This document shows, in pieces, positions 1 to 13,100 of a DNA stretch of 64,000 bases. The notes under the pieces were generated by a model that saw nothing but the letters and a program-made list of their open reading frames with translations, was not told where the DNA came from and searched no databases. This stretch comes from Paramarasmius palmivorus (lineage: Eukaryota > Basidiomycota > Agaricomycetes > Agaricales > Marasmiaceae). How positions within the stretch are numbered: the first letter of the stretch is position 1; the number at the start of each line of letters is the position of its first letter. The stretch is from the NCBI GenBank assembly GCA_037176845.1, contig JAYKXP010000124.1:62001-126000 (forward strand), written 5' to 3'. The translations under genes and the position numbers were made by a program.

Positions 1-610
1 TCCAAGGACAAGGAGGCGAAGCATTGGCAAGCGTATGCGAATATGAGAATCATTGCCAAGGTAGAGAGGTTTAGGGACTCGCTTCCACCGGGAACGACTG
101 GACAGGCTATAGAGCGAGCGCTTTGTGTGCCTTTCTTCGAGCTAAGCATGGCGTATGTGGATGAGCTGGACGGTTGGTCTGCGAAGGATTACGTCAGCAT
201 GATGAAGCGTTGTCAGGCGGAGATGTTGAGTCATCGTATTCCCTCATTTGGAACCTGGGAGGAGAGAGATTCTCGTTGGTCTTATGAATGTTGGCAACAG
301 GAGCCAGATTTTCCCGGCCCAAGGCTCAGCAAGAAGCTCATGGTGGATTGGTATGAATCCACTCTGATTCCATCATTGCGCGAAGGGAGCTTGAGCGATA
401 TGCACATTATTCCATATGAACCAGAGTGGGCTTGTACGGGTTGCGGCCAAGCTTGTTCGGGAATGGTTCGGGCTGCTACTGAGATATTTAGAGAGGAGAT
501 TGGAAGGATGTTGTCGATGCCAGCGGTATGTTATTTCTTCGTGGGGAGCATAAAGATGCTGAAGTTTTGGAATACAGAATAAGATTTGGGGGAAATGCTC
601 CCATGAATGA
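1..610 (+). CDS. Unidentified protein, 3' part of gene, cut by window edge
   Basis: The reading frame is open from base 1 and runs to a good intron donor at 526; the model is join(<1..525, 578..610). The 52-bp intron (GTATGT to ACAG) falls between codons, and the second exon adds only ten residues before TGA. At least 185 residues are visible. The protein is rich in Trp and charged residues and carries a CTGCGQAC cluster about 40 residues before the end. A late CxxC pair followed by a helix is common in Agaricomycete BTB/POZ-type and related hypothetical proteins, but the BTB domain itself would lie outside the window, so that assignment is only a guess. Without the intron the frame would read on to 582 with an unrelated tail; the spliced tail is shorter and the intron has normal length and borders. 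The start codon is not in the window. Confidence 0.6.
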
Positions 611-1348
611 GACCGCTGTACATGTAGGGAACCTTCACCTCTGTAATGAGATTTGCGTCGAACTGTCTTCTACTTATTTCTATCGAAATGCGTCTTCATT
701 AGATATACATGTACATGCGATGGGACTTGAGCAAGTCACCAAGTAGTATCATTTCTGATGGTATTAATCTTCATCCTTCCTTGTGTCCCCCGGTACCAGT
801 GCCACGAGTAGCCAATTGATTGGCTTGCCATTATAACACTAGCAACTAGACGCATGGCCATATCGCCGGGCATACAACAGAGGACAGCAGTGCCTCAGTT
901 GATATCTACGTTGTTGATGCGGCTCAGGATTCTGCGAAGGTAAGCAACTTGAACTCTTTCGGAATCTTGTTTCTGAGCTATCTCCGTTGCAGATTAAAAA
1001 TATCCTCGTTTCAAGTGCATTGGTCATACAATAACACTAAGCATGCGCTCTGCGCGGCCTGAGACTCGACCGTCATCACAACCTACCCCTACATCTTGAT
1101 GCCCCATCCGCGGGTAACAAACACAGGCCAACTTATCTTAATTTCTGAAGACTCCCAACAACGATGGTAACACATCTTCGCTGAATATGGACGATTCGTA
1201 CAGCAACCGAACAACAACATCAGAAGTTTCTCGACACTGCTGTTCTGCTTCGTGGCATGCAATGATTACCACCTGAGGTAGGATCATATATTTAAGTTAG
1301 CTTCACTTCTTGACACCTTAGCCTTTCCCTTCCTAAATTCACTTCGGC
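611..1348. other. Intergenic, nothing recognised
   Basis: No frame on either strand shows sustained coding character or paired splice signals. It holds the 3' flank of the first gene and the upstream region of the DUF6534 gene. No clear TATA box was found. Confidence 0.5.
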
Positions 1349-3330
1349 ATGTTTATAACTACCACTAATTCCCAACTTGCCCCTGACATCGCCCCCCTTG
1401 TAGACCCCATGTTCTACGGTTCGTATATTTTGATAGCCTGATTACTTATGAACCAAAGCTGATGTTTTTCCTGCTATAGGATCATTAATTTCGATATGGT
1501 TATTGATTTGCTCGTGTCGGCGTTCGCCTTGCACTCACAAATCCTGCCAGCCTTTTCGGAATATGCTTATCGCAATCATGGACATATATACATACAAATG
1601 AAGATAAATGGACCCTTCAGAGCATGGTTCGTTGTTCAATGCTTCTCGCCTTTTTAAACCACCCATGTAAATATCGGTCGTCAGATCGCTTTCCTATTGT
1701 AGGCTATCGTATTATGTCACTCACGAGTAGCTGTTACTCACACTACAACCAGTCTCTTAGTTTTCGGATGCACTATACTTGACGGTCTGATGCTTCACCA
1801 CTATTTTGTATGTCTTCAAGACTTCTGTTTTTGAGTATATGCAATTGACCCCGGAATCCTCCAGGTTTCTAACTTCGGAAACTACCTAGCACTGATTCAT
1901 ATCACCCCGTTCGTGTCCATGACTTGGCTCGTCAATTCCTCGTTGAATTGACATTATCAGGGAAATATCGACATTTACACTCCTCACGCTACTCATCATT
2001 GTCACGTCAGTGTGGTAAATATGAAGGAGCGGTAGTTTTGTCTCACAAATTCTCTAGTTCTGACCTCGTATTTGCGTCGAGAGTGTGGCGTTGTAAGTTG
2101 CTTGGGAGGTCACTGCGCCACATGCTGATTGTGATATAGTGCAAAGGGTGCATTGGGTATTGCCTGCTGTGATCGTGAGTGTATAGATCTATTTTTTCGT
2201 ATTCCTGGCTCTTATGCGAAGTGTAGATATTAACTGCGATCGGTGCACTGAGTATGCCTCTCTCAAGCTGAATTCCTTGTATTTCCATTAACTGAATCCG
2301 GACGGACATTTTAGTTCCTGGAATTGGTAAGTCGCGTCGTATTGCCCGTAACAACCGCTCTTTGCTAATATCTTCAATGCCGAAGCCTTGGTGAAAGCCA
2401 TATTTGCCATACCAGATCTATTGGCACTCAATTCCCCTGCAATAAAAGTAGGTTTGTCTTGTACATGGGCAGTGCCAATTCACCAAATGACTTGAATGAG
2501 ATCGAAGTTGGATTTATCAACCTGCTTTCTGCCGTATCACAGTGCATTGCCACAGCAGCGCTATGGTGGTCGTTCCGTGCGCACATGGACGAAGTATCGT
2601 ACGTGTTATGGACGCTTTTCCGATCGTTTGGCCACTGAATGCTTCCATAGAATGCGACAGACGATTCTTCAACGTTTATGCACCCTCGCTATTAATCGAG
2701 GTATTCTCCTGACGATCTGCCAGGTCATGGTTCCCGTCATGTTTTTCTCTAATCCTGAGAGGCTGTATTGGTATGCCCTTCTACGCATGTCTTCGATCCC
2801 TGATATTGAAGGACTTGTGCTGTTAGGGCTCCGTTTCACCAGGCACTAGCTCCGATGTATTATATGACCATGCGTACGTCTTATCGCTCATCATTCCATT
2901 TTGATGAATTCAGTGGTTTTTTTAGTGTCAACGTAAGCCTTACCCATTCGTTTCGTGGCTTGAATGTGAACTCTTTTTTCAGGCTAAACGCGAGAACCCA
3001 AATTCATGTCCACACGGTCTCAACGACAGGACATTCTGATTGTGGCTCAGTCAATGATCACCAGATGGACTACTCCAAAAGGCTTGTGTGTAATTTCTGC
3101 CAAAAATCAAGCGTAACGTACTAAAGAGACCACAGAGAGGCACACACGATACTGAAGCTGGATTCACACATCATGACACGGTATTTCCGCGCACCGACTT
3201 GGATGAACGGACCACTGGCGCTGCTCTTCAAGATGATGGAAGTCCTACCTCACTCATTGCTCATCGGAGCTTCCCGCTTCCACATAAGAAGCAGCACGAC
3301 AAACTTGAAAAGGGGAAGCTCAAGGCATGA
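1349..3330 (+). CDS. DUF6534-type multi-pass membrane protein, 18 exons
   Basis: Model: join(1349..1418, 1480..1498, 1551..1630, 1685..1708, 1761..1807, 1865..1908, 1961..2005, 2058..2092, 2140..2174, 2227..2251, 2315..2326, 2386..2447, 2501..2604, 2651..2770, 2827..2873, 2914..2932, 2983..3085, 3127..3330), giving 364 residues, the usual length of this family. Because the exons are short, no single long open frame exists; splicing restores the family order of hydrophobic helices. Recognisable points are SLISICLFGI in helix 1, a YIHTNEDKW loop, VSNFGNYLAL, SDLVFASRVWRL at the end of helix 4, INLLSAVSQCIATAAL, LCTLAINRGILLT and the hallmark STLNART after the last helix. A hydrophilic tail of about 85 residues follows. 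DUF6534 proteins are plasma- or endomembrane proteins of unknown function, very numerous in mushrooms. Exon 11 is 12 nt. The donor after exon 3 is ambiguous: 1631 or 1634 both keep frame. Introns 15 and 17 are only 40 and 41 bp. A pseudogene is possible, but no frame break is needed. Confidence 0.68.
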
Positions 3331-4089
3331 CTCCTAAACCTGCCTCTCAAGTCCTTTGAAACTGATTTATCCGCCCGGTCAATAACAGAATATATCAGCA
3401 GATGACAGCCAAGAGAAAGTAGCTGTGAAAGTTAGTTTGTTCAGCAGCCGAGCATGCGATTAAATGCCCCATCTCTGACAATCGTCATGAATAGATCCCG
3501 CGCAGACTTCCTCCAATCCCAACATAGAATCCCGAGGCGCTGAATCTAATTGTAGTATATCTGAATATTTATTTGTTTCAAGAAGCCAGGAGTGTTATAT
3601 GTGTCAAATCCAAAGCGAGGGGCATCTATAAATTGAATCGCGGGTTCGTCGCGGGTGCTTTGACGGGAGAAAGCAAAACGCGTGGATTTTTTCCCAATTC
3701 AGGCAAGTAGCGCGTGGGTTGCACGTGGGTGTCGTAGCCGCCGGCAAGACGAAAATTTTCTTCCTTGAATTCTTCCGTCTTGCTTCCGTCTCCTTGTCTT
3801 CTTTAGCAATATCAGGCCATTGTTCGAGTCTGAGAATGCACCACTTGATACGGGAAGGTATGTCGTCGTTTCGTTGTTGTATAAATACATAACTCATCTT
3901 GCTGTTGAACCTGCAGATATGCTCTATGCCTCGAATTCTTGAGCCAGAAAAGTAGGAGGGGGTCGGCTTTGCGTTTGCTATCTAGTGACCACGAAAGGGG
4001 CGGTATGTACAATCTATTCAACCTTTGATTCAGCATAGAATCTGACTATTAATGTTACTACAGTAATCTATTCAATGGATACCCTCTAT
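3331..4089. other. Intergenic, nothing recognised
   Basis: This is the 3' flank of the DUF6534 gene and the 3' flank of the minus-strand gene that ends at 4090, so the two genes converge here. Overlapping minus-strand open frames at 3600-4036 are short, compete with each other and lack splice support. Confidence 0.45.
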
Positions 4090-5221
4090 TCATTCCTCTT
4101 CAAAGACGACCAAGAACTCTGCTCCCTTCTGTTCTAACCAGGCCTTCCACATATTTTGGTACCTTGGCGTCCATCGCCAATTCGGGCTATACACCACCTC
4201 GCTCGGCAGCATTCGGGATATCCGATGCATCTCCCTTCGATCACAGCCCGAAAAGTTTTCTTTCAGCTTTGTCGCTTGTGCCAGCGTTGGATGCATCTGA
4301 TGTTACTCGTCAGCATTCCGAGTGACCCGCATATCAAGTACTCACTGAGTCAGGCGGATTAACCATTCTGTGCCACTTGCAGAACGACTTGGAAGACAAG
4401 TAGTATTCATCGTCTGTCCCATCATATCCAACATCCTCCACACTGCCTCTCTTTCTCTTTCCCGAGCGCCTTTGGCCCTTCAAAGACGGCTCCGGTGGCA
4501 ACGCCGGCTGATAGTACCTAACCAGCGGTATTATCTGCCCCCTCTTCTCTGCCTGTACATCCACCATGGGATCCCCTTCCACCACGGCACGGCCCCTTCC
4601 CACTCCTGCATCTTCACTCCACATACAACTTCCAGCTCCGTGGCATGCGTCGTAACTTTGCAGTCGTTTTCGATATCCTTTCACCGATTCCCAATACTTT
4701 TGCTCTTCTTCCTCATTTCCATACATTCGATACCCCACCGCTCGCCTCGCCAGGCATTGAAGTGCCTTCCTCATCATCTCCAGTAACCACCATACCCCAT
4801 GCTTTTGCTGGCGAGAACTTGGCGTCGACAACAAGGAACGCCATACCGAGATTGGAATCAGTCGACCGAGGTAGTGTTGCATGGGTATGAGCCAGTACCG
4901 TCTAACCAGGCGGTATACCCAGGAGATTCCATCGAGGGATGCGTCTGGAGTGGTGGAGAAATTTCGGTGGTTTTGGCGGTGGAGGTACGGCGTACCAAAT
5001 GCACCACTCTGCGCAGTGCTGGTACACATTTTGTTGCACGTCCAAGTCATGGGGAAACACATGTTGAGCGATGCTGGGAAAGGGGAAAGTGGTTGTGCGT
5101 TGGAGGTGGGCATCGAAGCTATTTCGGTCGAAGAACGTGTAGAGCTGCCTGTTACCCATTTGGTGTTGATGAAGACCCGTTCGAGAGCGGACCTCACAGC
5201 TGGCTTTATGGCTTGACGCAA
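4090..5221 (-). CDS. Unidentified protein, two or more exons
   Basis: Model: complement(join(4090..4296, 4346..5221)), about 360 residues. The 49-bp intron (GTGAGT to TCAG) is in phase 0 and joins a 292-residue exon to a 68-residue exon that ends at TAA. The second half of the large exon looks coding: it has an acidic stretch (MYGNEEEEQKYWESVKGY), a basic stretch (GKRKRGSVEDVGYDGTDDEY) and aromatic-rich segments, and the last exon (YSPNWRWTPRYQNMWKAW) has the same character. The first 100 residues are less convincing and another frame competes there, so the true 5' end probably involves further exons upstream. A TATAAAG-like motif on this strand at about 5672-5680 could belong to it. I do not recognise a family. 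It could be a nuclear or nucleic-acid-linked protein judging only from its charged composition, which is weak evidence. Confidence 0.4.
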
Positions 5222-7159
5222 ATGAATACCTCACGGCCTACATGCCTTTTCCACGAGTTCATAGACGTCGATACTAGGGTTTTTGGGTATTGGCGATGGA
5301 TATGGTTGCCGATTACGAGCTGTGAGTATGATCATCGATCACTATTTTCATTCTGCCTATTGACAAGTTTCTCCAGGGCGCTCATTCTATCAGGCGGTAC
5401 AATTGGCCTAGTCGATTTTCGCTGCGTTCTATACTTACCTCTAATGCTATATTGTTATTTCAAGATGACAGAGAACGTATCATATCAGTATGATTTAGAA
5501 AAGTTGGGCCCCTTCACCCCAAAATGCTATCACGAGATGTTTACATCTTCTGAAATGCAGCCTGGAGCGACTCCGTGGGATGGTTCAGTACCTATACTAG
5601 TAGGAGGCACCTCCCTCATGTAGGAATCAAGATAGAAATAGACATAAGTTGTTTGAGATGATTGAGGGCGTTCTTTATAGACCCATGCATGGACTTGGAT
5701 TATCGCGTCGCAAAAGTATGTGTCATCCGGGATGGGGTAATGGCAGGCGCTAATAATGACAAGCGGCCCGTGACGCGTGACGTGTGACGTTCGCGATCCA
5801 TTCGCGACACTCCATTGTTCGCTTTTACTCAGAACCACGACCTCGAGGGTCGATGCTCTCCTAGCACCCTATCTAGCTTCCAAGAAAGGAGAAATATCTC
5901 TAATACCAGTCATCATACGCCGCTTCAGACCTCCGATCCAGCAGACGGTGCGATTTGCCAGTTTTCGTGGAACCCAACGTTTACCCAAAGGCATAGGAAA
6001 GCTGAGACTCTGTATAAGGTTTCAGAAGGAGATTCGAGGAGTACGAAGATTTATTTGTCGAGTAGGACGTCGGGAATGGCTCGCACAGAGTTGTTGCTGT
6101 GAGTATCGTCGATTCTCTTTGCATGTAAAATTCTTTTCTAACCAGATTACGATAGTGGAACCCATATGTGCTCAACAACATTATCTTTACCATTGGTAAC
6201 CCTTTTCAAATGTGTCTCTCTCAACACCCATATCTTTGGAGACGCTTTTATTGACTTTTCACGTTCCCAAGGTCAACGGTAATCTTTGTCGTCAGGCGAT
6301 CCCTGTTGTATATGGCGTGTTTCGCGATGGTCGAGATCATGTTTGGTGTTGCTACCCGATACTTCTACACGCCGTCTTCGTCTGCATCCCCTTGGCAAAA
6401 CCTCTCATAATAGGGACCAAACATGTTTCGCCGGGTAAGATAGTTCAATGTCGGCGTTGCAACCCAGCGAACTCATTCACTATCTTTTCAGGGCAGTGTC
6501 ATAAGCACAAGCAAGACCGACAGGCTGGGGGACGGGTTCTGGATGGTGGTGTATTTGCTATCTTTCGCCGGACTTTAATGAGTATGTTGACTTTTAATCA
6601 GCGCTCAATTGACAGTAGGCTCGGACCTAACTCTTCTCAAACACTCAATGTAACCGTATTCACCCTCGCTGCGAATCAAGTCATCGGCCTTCAAAAATTT
6701 CTGATGTGACGATTATCATTCATTCTGTCCTGTGTTCAATAGATCCCGGGCTGATACCGATTCATTAAAGTTGGGCGACCCCTCCAGGGGTACTCATGCA
6801 CAAGACCTATTGGCTAGCGATGCACTCGGTAAGTGACAGTCGATTGTTATCAGTCCCGCTGAAATACATATTTCTTCAGTGAATGTTCTCACGAACTTTT
6901 GTCCCGGGAATCACCCTAATGGTCGTCTACGAAGAAGGGCCAAGTGTTTTCAATTGATACATCCCTGTAATTCATTCTTTCATGAAGGATACCGATACTC
7001 TCAAATCACCGACGCCTCGTGGACTTCAACTCAGGGAGATACCCCCTTCGGGATGCCGGTGATAGAAAACGGCAAAGTTAAAATGACTATTAAAAGCTTC
7101 ATTGATATCATCAGGTGTGTATCTAGCTTCTTGGACTTCGGTTCTCAACTGAAACTCCC
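5222..7159. other. Unresolved stretch with splice-like signals upstream of the polyketide synthase
   Basis: No gene model closes here. On the plus strand around 6215-6620 there are pieces that look like membrane helices (for example MACFAMVEIMFGVATRYFY, near 6311) bordered by pyrimidine tracts with AG and by GTATG/GTAAG-like donors, but I cannot join them in one frame. It may be a degenerate or very intron-rich gene. The last few hundred bases are the promoter region of the polyketide synthase; no clear TATA box is visible. Confidence 0.35.
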
Positions 7160-10100
7160 ATGGCAGAACGCAGCCTCCCTATCAATATCTCTCTCTTCGC
7201 TGGGCAGGGTACCGCAGCCGCCGATAGCGCTCAGACAATCCGCCAGGCCATTGCAGATTCACACTCCCCCGCTGGATCCATCTTACTGGCTGCAAGCCAT
7301 GATGCCTTCCACAGGGAGCTAGAAAGTCTATCACCATCTGAACGCTCGGAGCTGGACATTCAACTTGTCGATTTTCCCACTCCCGAAACTCTACTATCCA
7401 TACCACATCCCCGATACCGCTATAACCCAGTCATTTCTGGTTCCTCATTATTCTTGATACAGTCACTCCGCTACCTGGCCTACGCCGAAGCGACAGTTTC
7501 GAGTCCTGCGGCAAATTTGCATCACGTACCGCATGGAGACCAAACCCTTTCAGAAGTGCTCGGCTTTTCATCTGGCATCTTACCGGCGTGTTTGGTGGCA
7601 ACATCCATTTCGCCTGTCACCTACCTAGCGAGAGCAGCCGAGTTGTATCGCTTGGCAATCTGGATTGGGATTAGGGCGCAATTCTATCGTCGGGATGAGG
7701 AGACCTGTATTCCTGCCCATGATCGCAGTTTGTCGTCATGGAGCATTGCATTTTTAGGCCTCACTCCCGCGCTGGCGAAGGAAGTACTAGAGAAATTCGG
7801 TGGAGTCCAGGTAAGGTTCCTCTTTCTCACATTCGGTTTTGATTCCTAACGTTTTATCATTCTCAGGATCAACACTCTCACGGGTTGGTTATCACCGCGG
7901 TTACAGACGAGAACTGTATTACAGTCTCAGGGCGACCAGATATTCTGCACAGATTCGCCGAGTACGTCAAATCTATTCATGGCCAGACGGTGACTGCCCA
8001 TGAAACGACATTACGCACGTTGTATCATTCCCCGTCCCATATTCTACTTCGTCAACAAATCCTCGACGATGCTCGCCAAAGGCAGATTGCTTTTCCAAAC
8101 TATGATGACATTATCATCCCAATACGCTCTTCTTCGTCAGGTGAAGCAATCACTCGCTCCACTCCATCAGCGCCCGGCTCTCCATTGTCTTTGCTTCACG
8201 CGATAATAGATATGCTCGTCCTTCAGCCAGTGAACTGGGATGTAGTAACTTCAAGGATCTGTGACTGTTTGCCTTTACCCGCCGGTGCAGAGATTCAGAT
8301 TCTCAACTTTGGACCCGGCGGTGGGCTTGCTTCGAGCACGGAGCGAGGGCTTCAGCGCCATAGCCAAGGGAACGTTCGGGTAATGGATTGTTCCAGGTGC
8401 GGCGAAGATGGAGCACCGGAAAAACTTCCCAAGCACGAGCCCATTGCAATCGTGGGTATGGCAGTCAATCTTCCTGGTGCACCGAGCATTGCTAAGCTGT
8501 GGGAGGTGCTGGAGAAGGGCCTAAATACCGTTAGAGAGGTATGTCTTGAGGGACATCCGAGGCCCGTGTCGATACTCATCCATTTTCAATTAGATTCCAG
8601 AACAACGATTCAAGATATCAGACTATGACGGCCGGAACCCTAAGAGGCAGATGAAGGCACATACGGGCAATTTTATTGATGGTGCCGATGAGTTCGACAA
8701 TACCTTTTTCAAGATCAGCCCCCGCGAAGCGCGGAGCATGGACCCCCAACAACGTATACTTCTACAAACAGCATACGAGGCTCTTGAAGATTCTGGGTAT
8801 GTGCCCAATATATCTCCATCATTCGCACCCGAAACGTTTGGGTGCTACGTCGGTGCTACCGCCCATGACTATGTCCACAATCTTCGGAATGATATCGACG
8901 TGTACTATAGTACTGGTGAGTTATATTGCTACCAAAGGAGATCATTGTTCACCTTGCACCCTAGGAACGTTGAACGCATTTCTTTGTGGCCGCATCTCAT
9001 ATGTTATGCAACTCAGTGGACCATCCATGGTTCTGGACACGGCCTGTTCATCGTCGAGTGTCGCTTTCTATCAAGCATGTCGTGCGTTGTCAAATAGAGA
9101 TTGTAATGCAGCTCTTGCTGGAGGAATAAACATCATTTCCAGCCCAGATGTAAGCTTTCACCAATGCCGTTTCTACTGGGTGCAAGCTAACAATATTTTA
9201 AACAGCTATTCCTTGGTTTAGATCGTGCGCACTTCCTGAGTCCTACAGGACAATGCCAAGCATTCGATTCTTCTGCTGACGGGTACTCTCGTAGCGAAGG
9301 ATGTGGGATGTTTGTCCTGAAACGTCTTTCGGATGCGGTCGTTGACCACGACAACATTCTAGGCGTCATCCGAGGCATCGAGGTGAACCAGAGCGGGAAA
9401 GCATCCTCGATTACCCATCCCCACTCAGAAACCCAAGCCCACCTGTTCCGATCTCTTTTGGACAACGCTGGCATCACAGACCCATTGCGTATCAACGTTG
9501 TGGAAGCTCATGGAACCGGGACTCAGGCTGGTGACCCCAATGAACTGGAGAGCATTCGACGTGTCCTCTGTGCCAACCGTCCACCAGATAATCCATTACA
9601 TGTAACCTCGATAAAGGCGAATATTGGCCACGTCGAAACGGCCTCTGGGGCCGCAGGGTTGGCAAAGTTGCTGCTCATGTTCCAGCACCAGACCATTCCG
9701 CGTCAGATTTCGTTGCGAAATCTCAATCCGAAAATCATACCCCTCGAAGCTGACAACACTATTATCGATCGAACGCCGGCGCCGTGGATACCATCCCATC
9801 CTGGCCTTTCTCGGCTGGCGCTCCTCAACAATTTCGGGGCGGCGGGATCGAATGTCGCCATGCTAGTCGAGGAATATACACCTACCAACGAACCACCTCC
9901 GAGCGGTGAAGCTCCACTGCTTTTTGGATTGTCTGCGAAAGACCAGAACACAGCTGAAGCTCTTCGGGCTAGATATCTTGATTGGCTTGAAACATCCGGA
10001 AAAGAGCACAAGATTACCGATGTCGCCTATACGATGACAGCTCGACGCCCGCTGTACCCATACCGAATAGCGGTATGCGCTTCTAGCGCAGCTGAGCTTG

Positions 10101-13100
10101 CTGAGAAGCTGAAAAGAGCCCATGTGGTGCACGCTCTTGAGGTGCCGAAAGTTGTCTTTGTGTTCTCGGGCCAAGGTGGACAGTACTTGAGAATGGGTCA
10201 ACCTCTCTACGAGACATCCGTTGTTTTTAGGCGGGCGGTCGATGAATGTCACAATATCTTGCTAGAGCTCGGCTTTCCGGGCGTGTTGGCCATTATACTA
10301 GCTCATCCCGATCGGGTTACTATGGATTCGTTGACAGAGCAAGAGGCATATCAAACATCTGTGTTTGCACTCCAATATGCTCTTGGCAAATTATGGATGT
10401 CTTTGGGAGTAAAGCCGATCGCAGTGGTTGGACATAGGTATGTTATATTGCCATGATACATGCGCAGGAGCTAAATAAGCACATTGATAGCCTCGGCGAA
10501 TATGCAGCACTCTACTTCGCGGATGTTCTCAGTCTACGAGGGGCATTGGTGTTAGTAGCCCATCGTGCACGGCTGATGTTCGAGAAGTGTCAACTGGATG
10601 CTACTGGCATGCTAGCAGTCAACCTCTCGCCCGAACAAGTGCAAAAAATCCTCACTTCACACTTTTCCGAACTCACAATTGCATGCTTTAACAGCCCACA
10701 TGATTGTGTGGTTGCTGGATCCACTATTCATCTTTCGCTCCTGAAGGCCTACCTTGATAAGGAGGTTGGCTCCAAGAGCAGCGTGATCAGCGTGCCTTTT
10801 GGATATCATAGCGAGGCAATGATCCCAATCCAGTCTGCACTTTCCGCCGTTGCTTCGGACGTTGATATAGCACCACCCACCATTCCGGTTGTATCCAATG
10901 TCCATGGCACCGTGGTCCTCCCAGGAGATGGGTTAGTCTTTGATGCCAGCTATTTTGCTCGACATTGCGTTGAGCCGGTCAAATTTGACTCTGGAGTGAG
11001 CAAGCTGGTGAAAAGTTGCGAGCTCACTGGCAACGATATATGGATCGAGATCGGCCCCCATCCCACAACTCTCCCCATGCTGAAGTCCAACCCAATCGTT
11101 CCCAAGGAGGCCTCGCTTGTGCCCTCACTCAGGAAGAAGCAGGAAGCCTGGCTCACACTGATGACTGCCATCTCGCTACTCTATCCGCAAAACATTAGCC
11201 TCAGGCTGCACGAGGCCTACGCACATATAGACCGGCCGTCGTGCATCAGCCTTCCCTCTTATCCATTTTCCAGGAAGAAGTTTTGGGTTCCATTTACCGA
11301 GGAGCACCTCATCCCCTCAAATACCGCCGAGTATCCAATAGTCATAGAACCATCCCTGTCCCAACACAGCCCATCTGTGACATATACACTAGTGAAATGC
11401 TGCATCCAACATTCTTCCAAGGGAAACGGTTACACAGCGATATTTGAAACTCCAGTTGACGTACTAGCTCCGTTAATCGCTGGTCACAAAGTCGGGGGTA
11501 CAGCTTTGTGTCCTGCCTCCGTGTTTATGGAGATCGCACTATGTGCTGTAGAGCTATCCAGAGCGCACCTGCCCATGCACTCTAGCAGCGACTCGAGACA
11601 TACTATTCTTCGAAAAGTCGAGTTCGTCAAGCCCTTGACACTCAACACTTCGGTGTGCTCTGTCCGCATCACTGTTGCACAGGCAGGCGACTATGGAACA
11701 TTCAAAGTAACCTCCGGTAGTCAAGTATCCGAGGATATTCTGCATGCAAAAGGTGACTTCCGTATCCAGCAGACCGCACGGACAGCCCCCAAGTTACAAT
11801 CATTTCTTCCTTACATTCATGAGCGAGTCTCCCGTATCACCTCAAACACGAAGATAGAAACATTGTATACACGTGTGGCATACAATGTCCTCTTCCCTCG
11901 CGTCGTCGACTACGGTCGTGAATACCACGGCATTGAGCATGTCTCCTCGGTGCTGGATGGCGATGAAGGATATGCTTATGTCAAACTCCCGTCTAGTACC
12001 CATAGTGGCTCTTTCCTTGCCCATCCAGTGCTCATAGATTGCCTCCTCCATGTCTCTGGCTTTATCGTCAACTTACAAGCCGACATGAATCAGGGATACA
12101 TCTGTCATGCGGTCGGTTCTCTCAAGATACTTCCGGAACTTATACGGACTGGTGCTCGACATTTGGTATATTGCCGAACGACCTGGTCTTCGGATAAGGC
12201 ACAAGCATATTCAGAAGTGTGGGCTCAGCAGGATTATGATTCACGCCAGATACTTCTGCATGCTAAAGATGTCGCATTTAAACGTGTACGTCTTGATGTC
12301 CTCAGGCGGAGCCTAGCTCTTGGCACGAGCAATGCGACCCCCCGAAGTCCACCTCACGCTGAAATACCACTTTCAACGAGACAGGGAAGTCCACACGCTG
12401 CAGAGAGTGTGATTCCCGATGATGTTGAGAATCCTGTTCTTTGCATCGTTTCTGAGACTTGTGGGATGGAAGTATCGGCCATCAGCGTTTCTAGTAACTT
12501 TGATTCTCTTGGAGTTGATTCTCTCATGTCGATTGAGCTTCTGGAGAGACTGAAGGTCGCCTTCCCTGCAGCTCGACTGGATCATGACCTCTTGTCACAT
12601 TGTGCGACCATTGCAGATCTCATCGGCACGATTACCGCTGGCAACACAGATGCTTCCTGTGCACCCTCGAGTCCCCCTGTCACAGAAGATAGCCCAGTGC
12701 TTCCGCCTACTCCACAATCTATAGATTCCGAGCCTCGTGCCGAGATCGAACAGGATCCCATAGATCATATCAGGCAGGAGCTTGCAGCCGCGCTGAACGT
12801 GCCTCCGTTCCAAATACAGCACGACACCGACTTCGATTCCCTCGGATTGGATTCGCTAGCATCAATTGAGGTCCTTCATGAAATCAAGACCAAGTATAAC
12901 CTTGATCTTCCCGACGACGTTTTCACGCGATATTGTACTCTCAATTTGCTGAGGAACTACCTCTCCAATACATCCCCAAAGTTATCTACAATCGAAGATG
13001 ACCTCGCCATTCAGAAAATGTTCCGGCTGGGAATCAATCCAAGGCCATGCCAAAACGTGAGCTTTTCCAAAAAAGCCCCCGTCTTCCTTATTCATGATGG

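Noticed and set aside
1349..3330. First impression of a DUF6534 pseudogene with many frameshifts
   Set aside because: All apparent shifts disappear with 17 short introns, each with GT-AG borders, and the protein has normal family length.
4799..5623. 274-codon plus-strand open frame
   Set aside because: It is antisense to the minus-strand gene at 4090-5221, whose acidic/basic segments and in-phase intron look more like real coding sequence; the plus frame has an unnatural composition.
6879..7322. 147-codon plus-strand open frame ending inside the polyketide synthase start
   Set aside because: It overlaps the starter-acyltransferase coding region in another frame, and its last third is a shadow of that domain.
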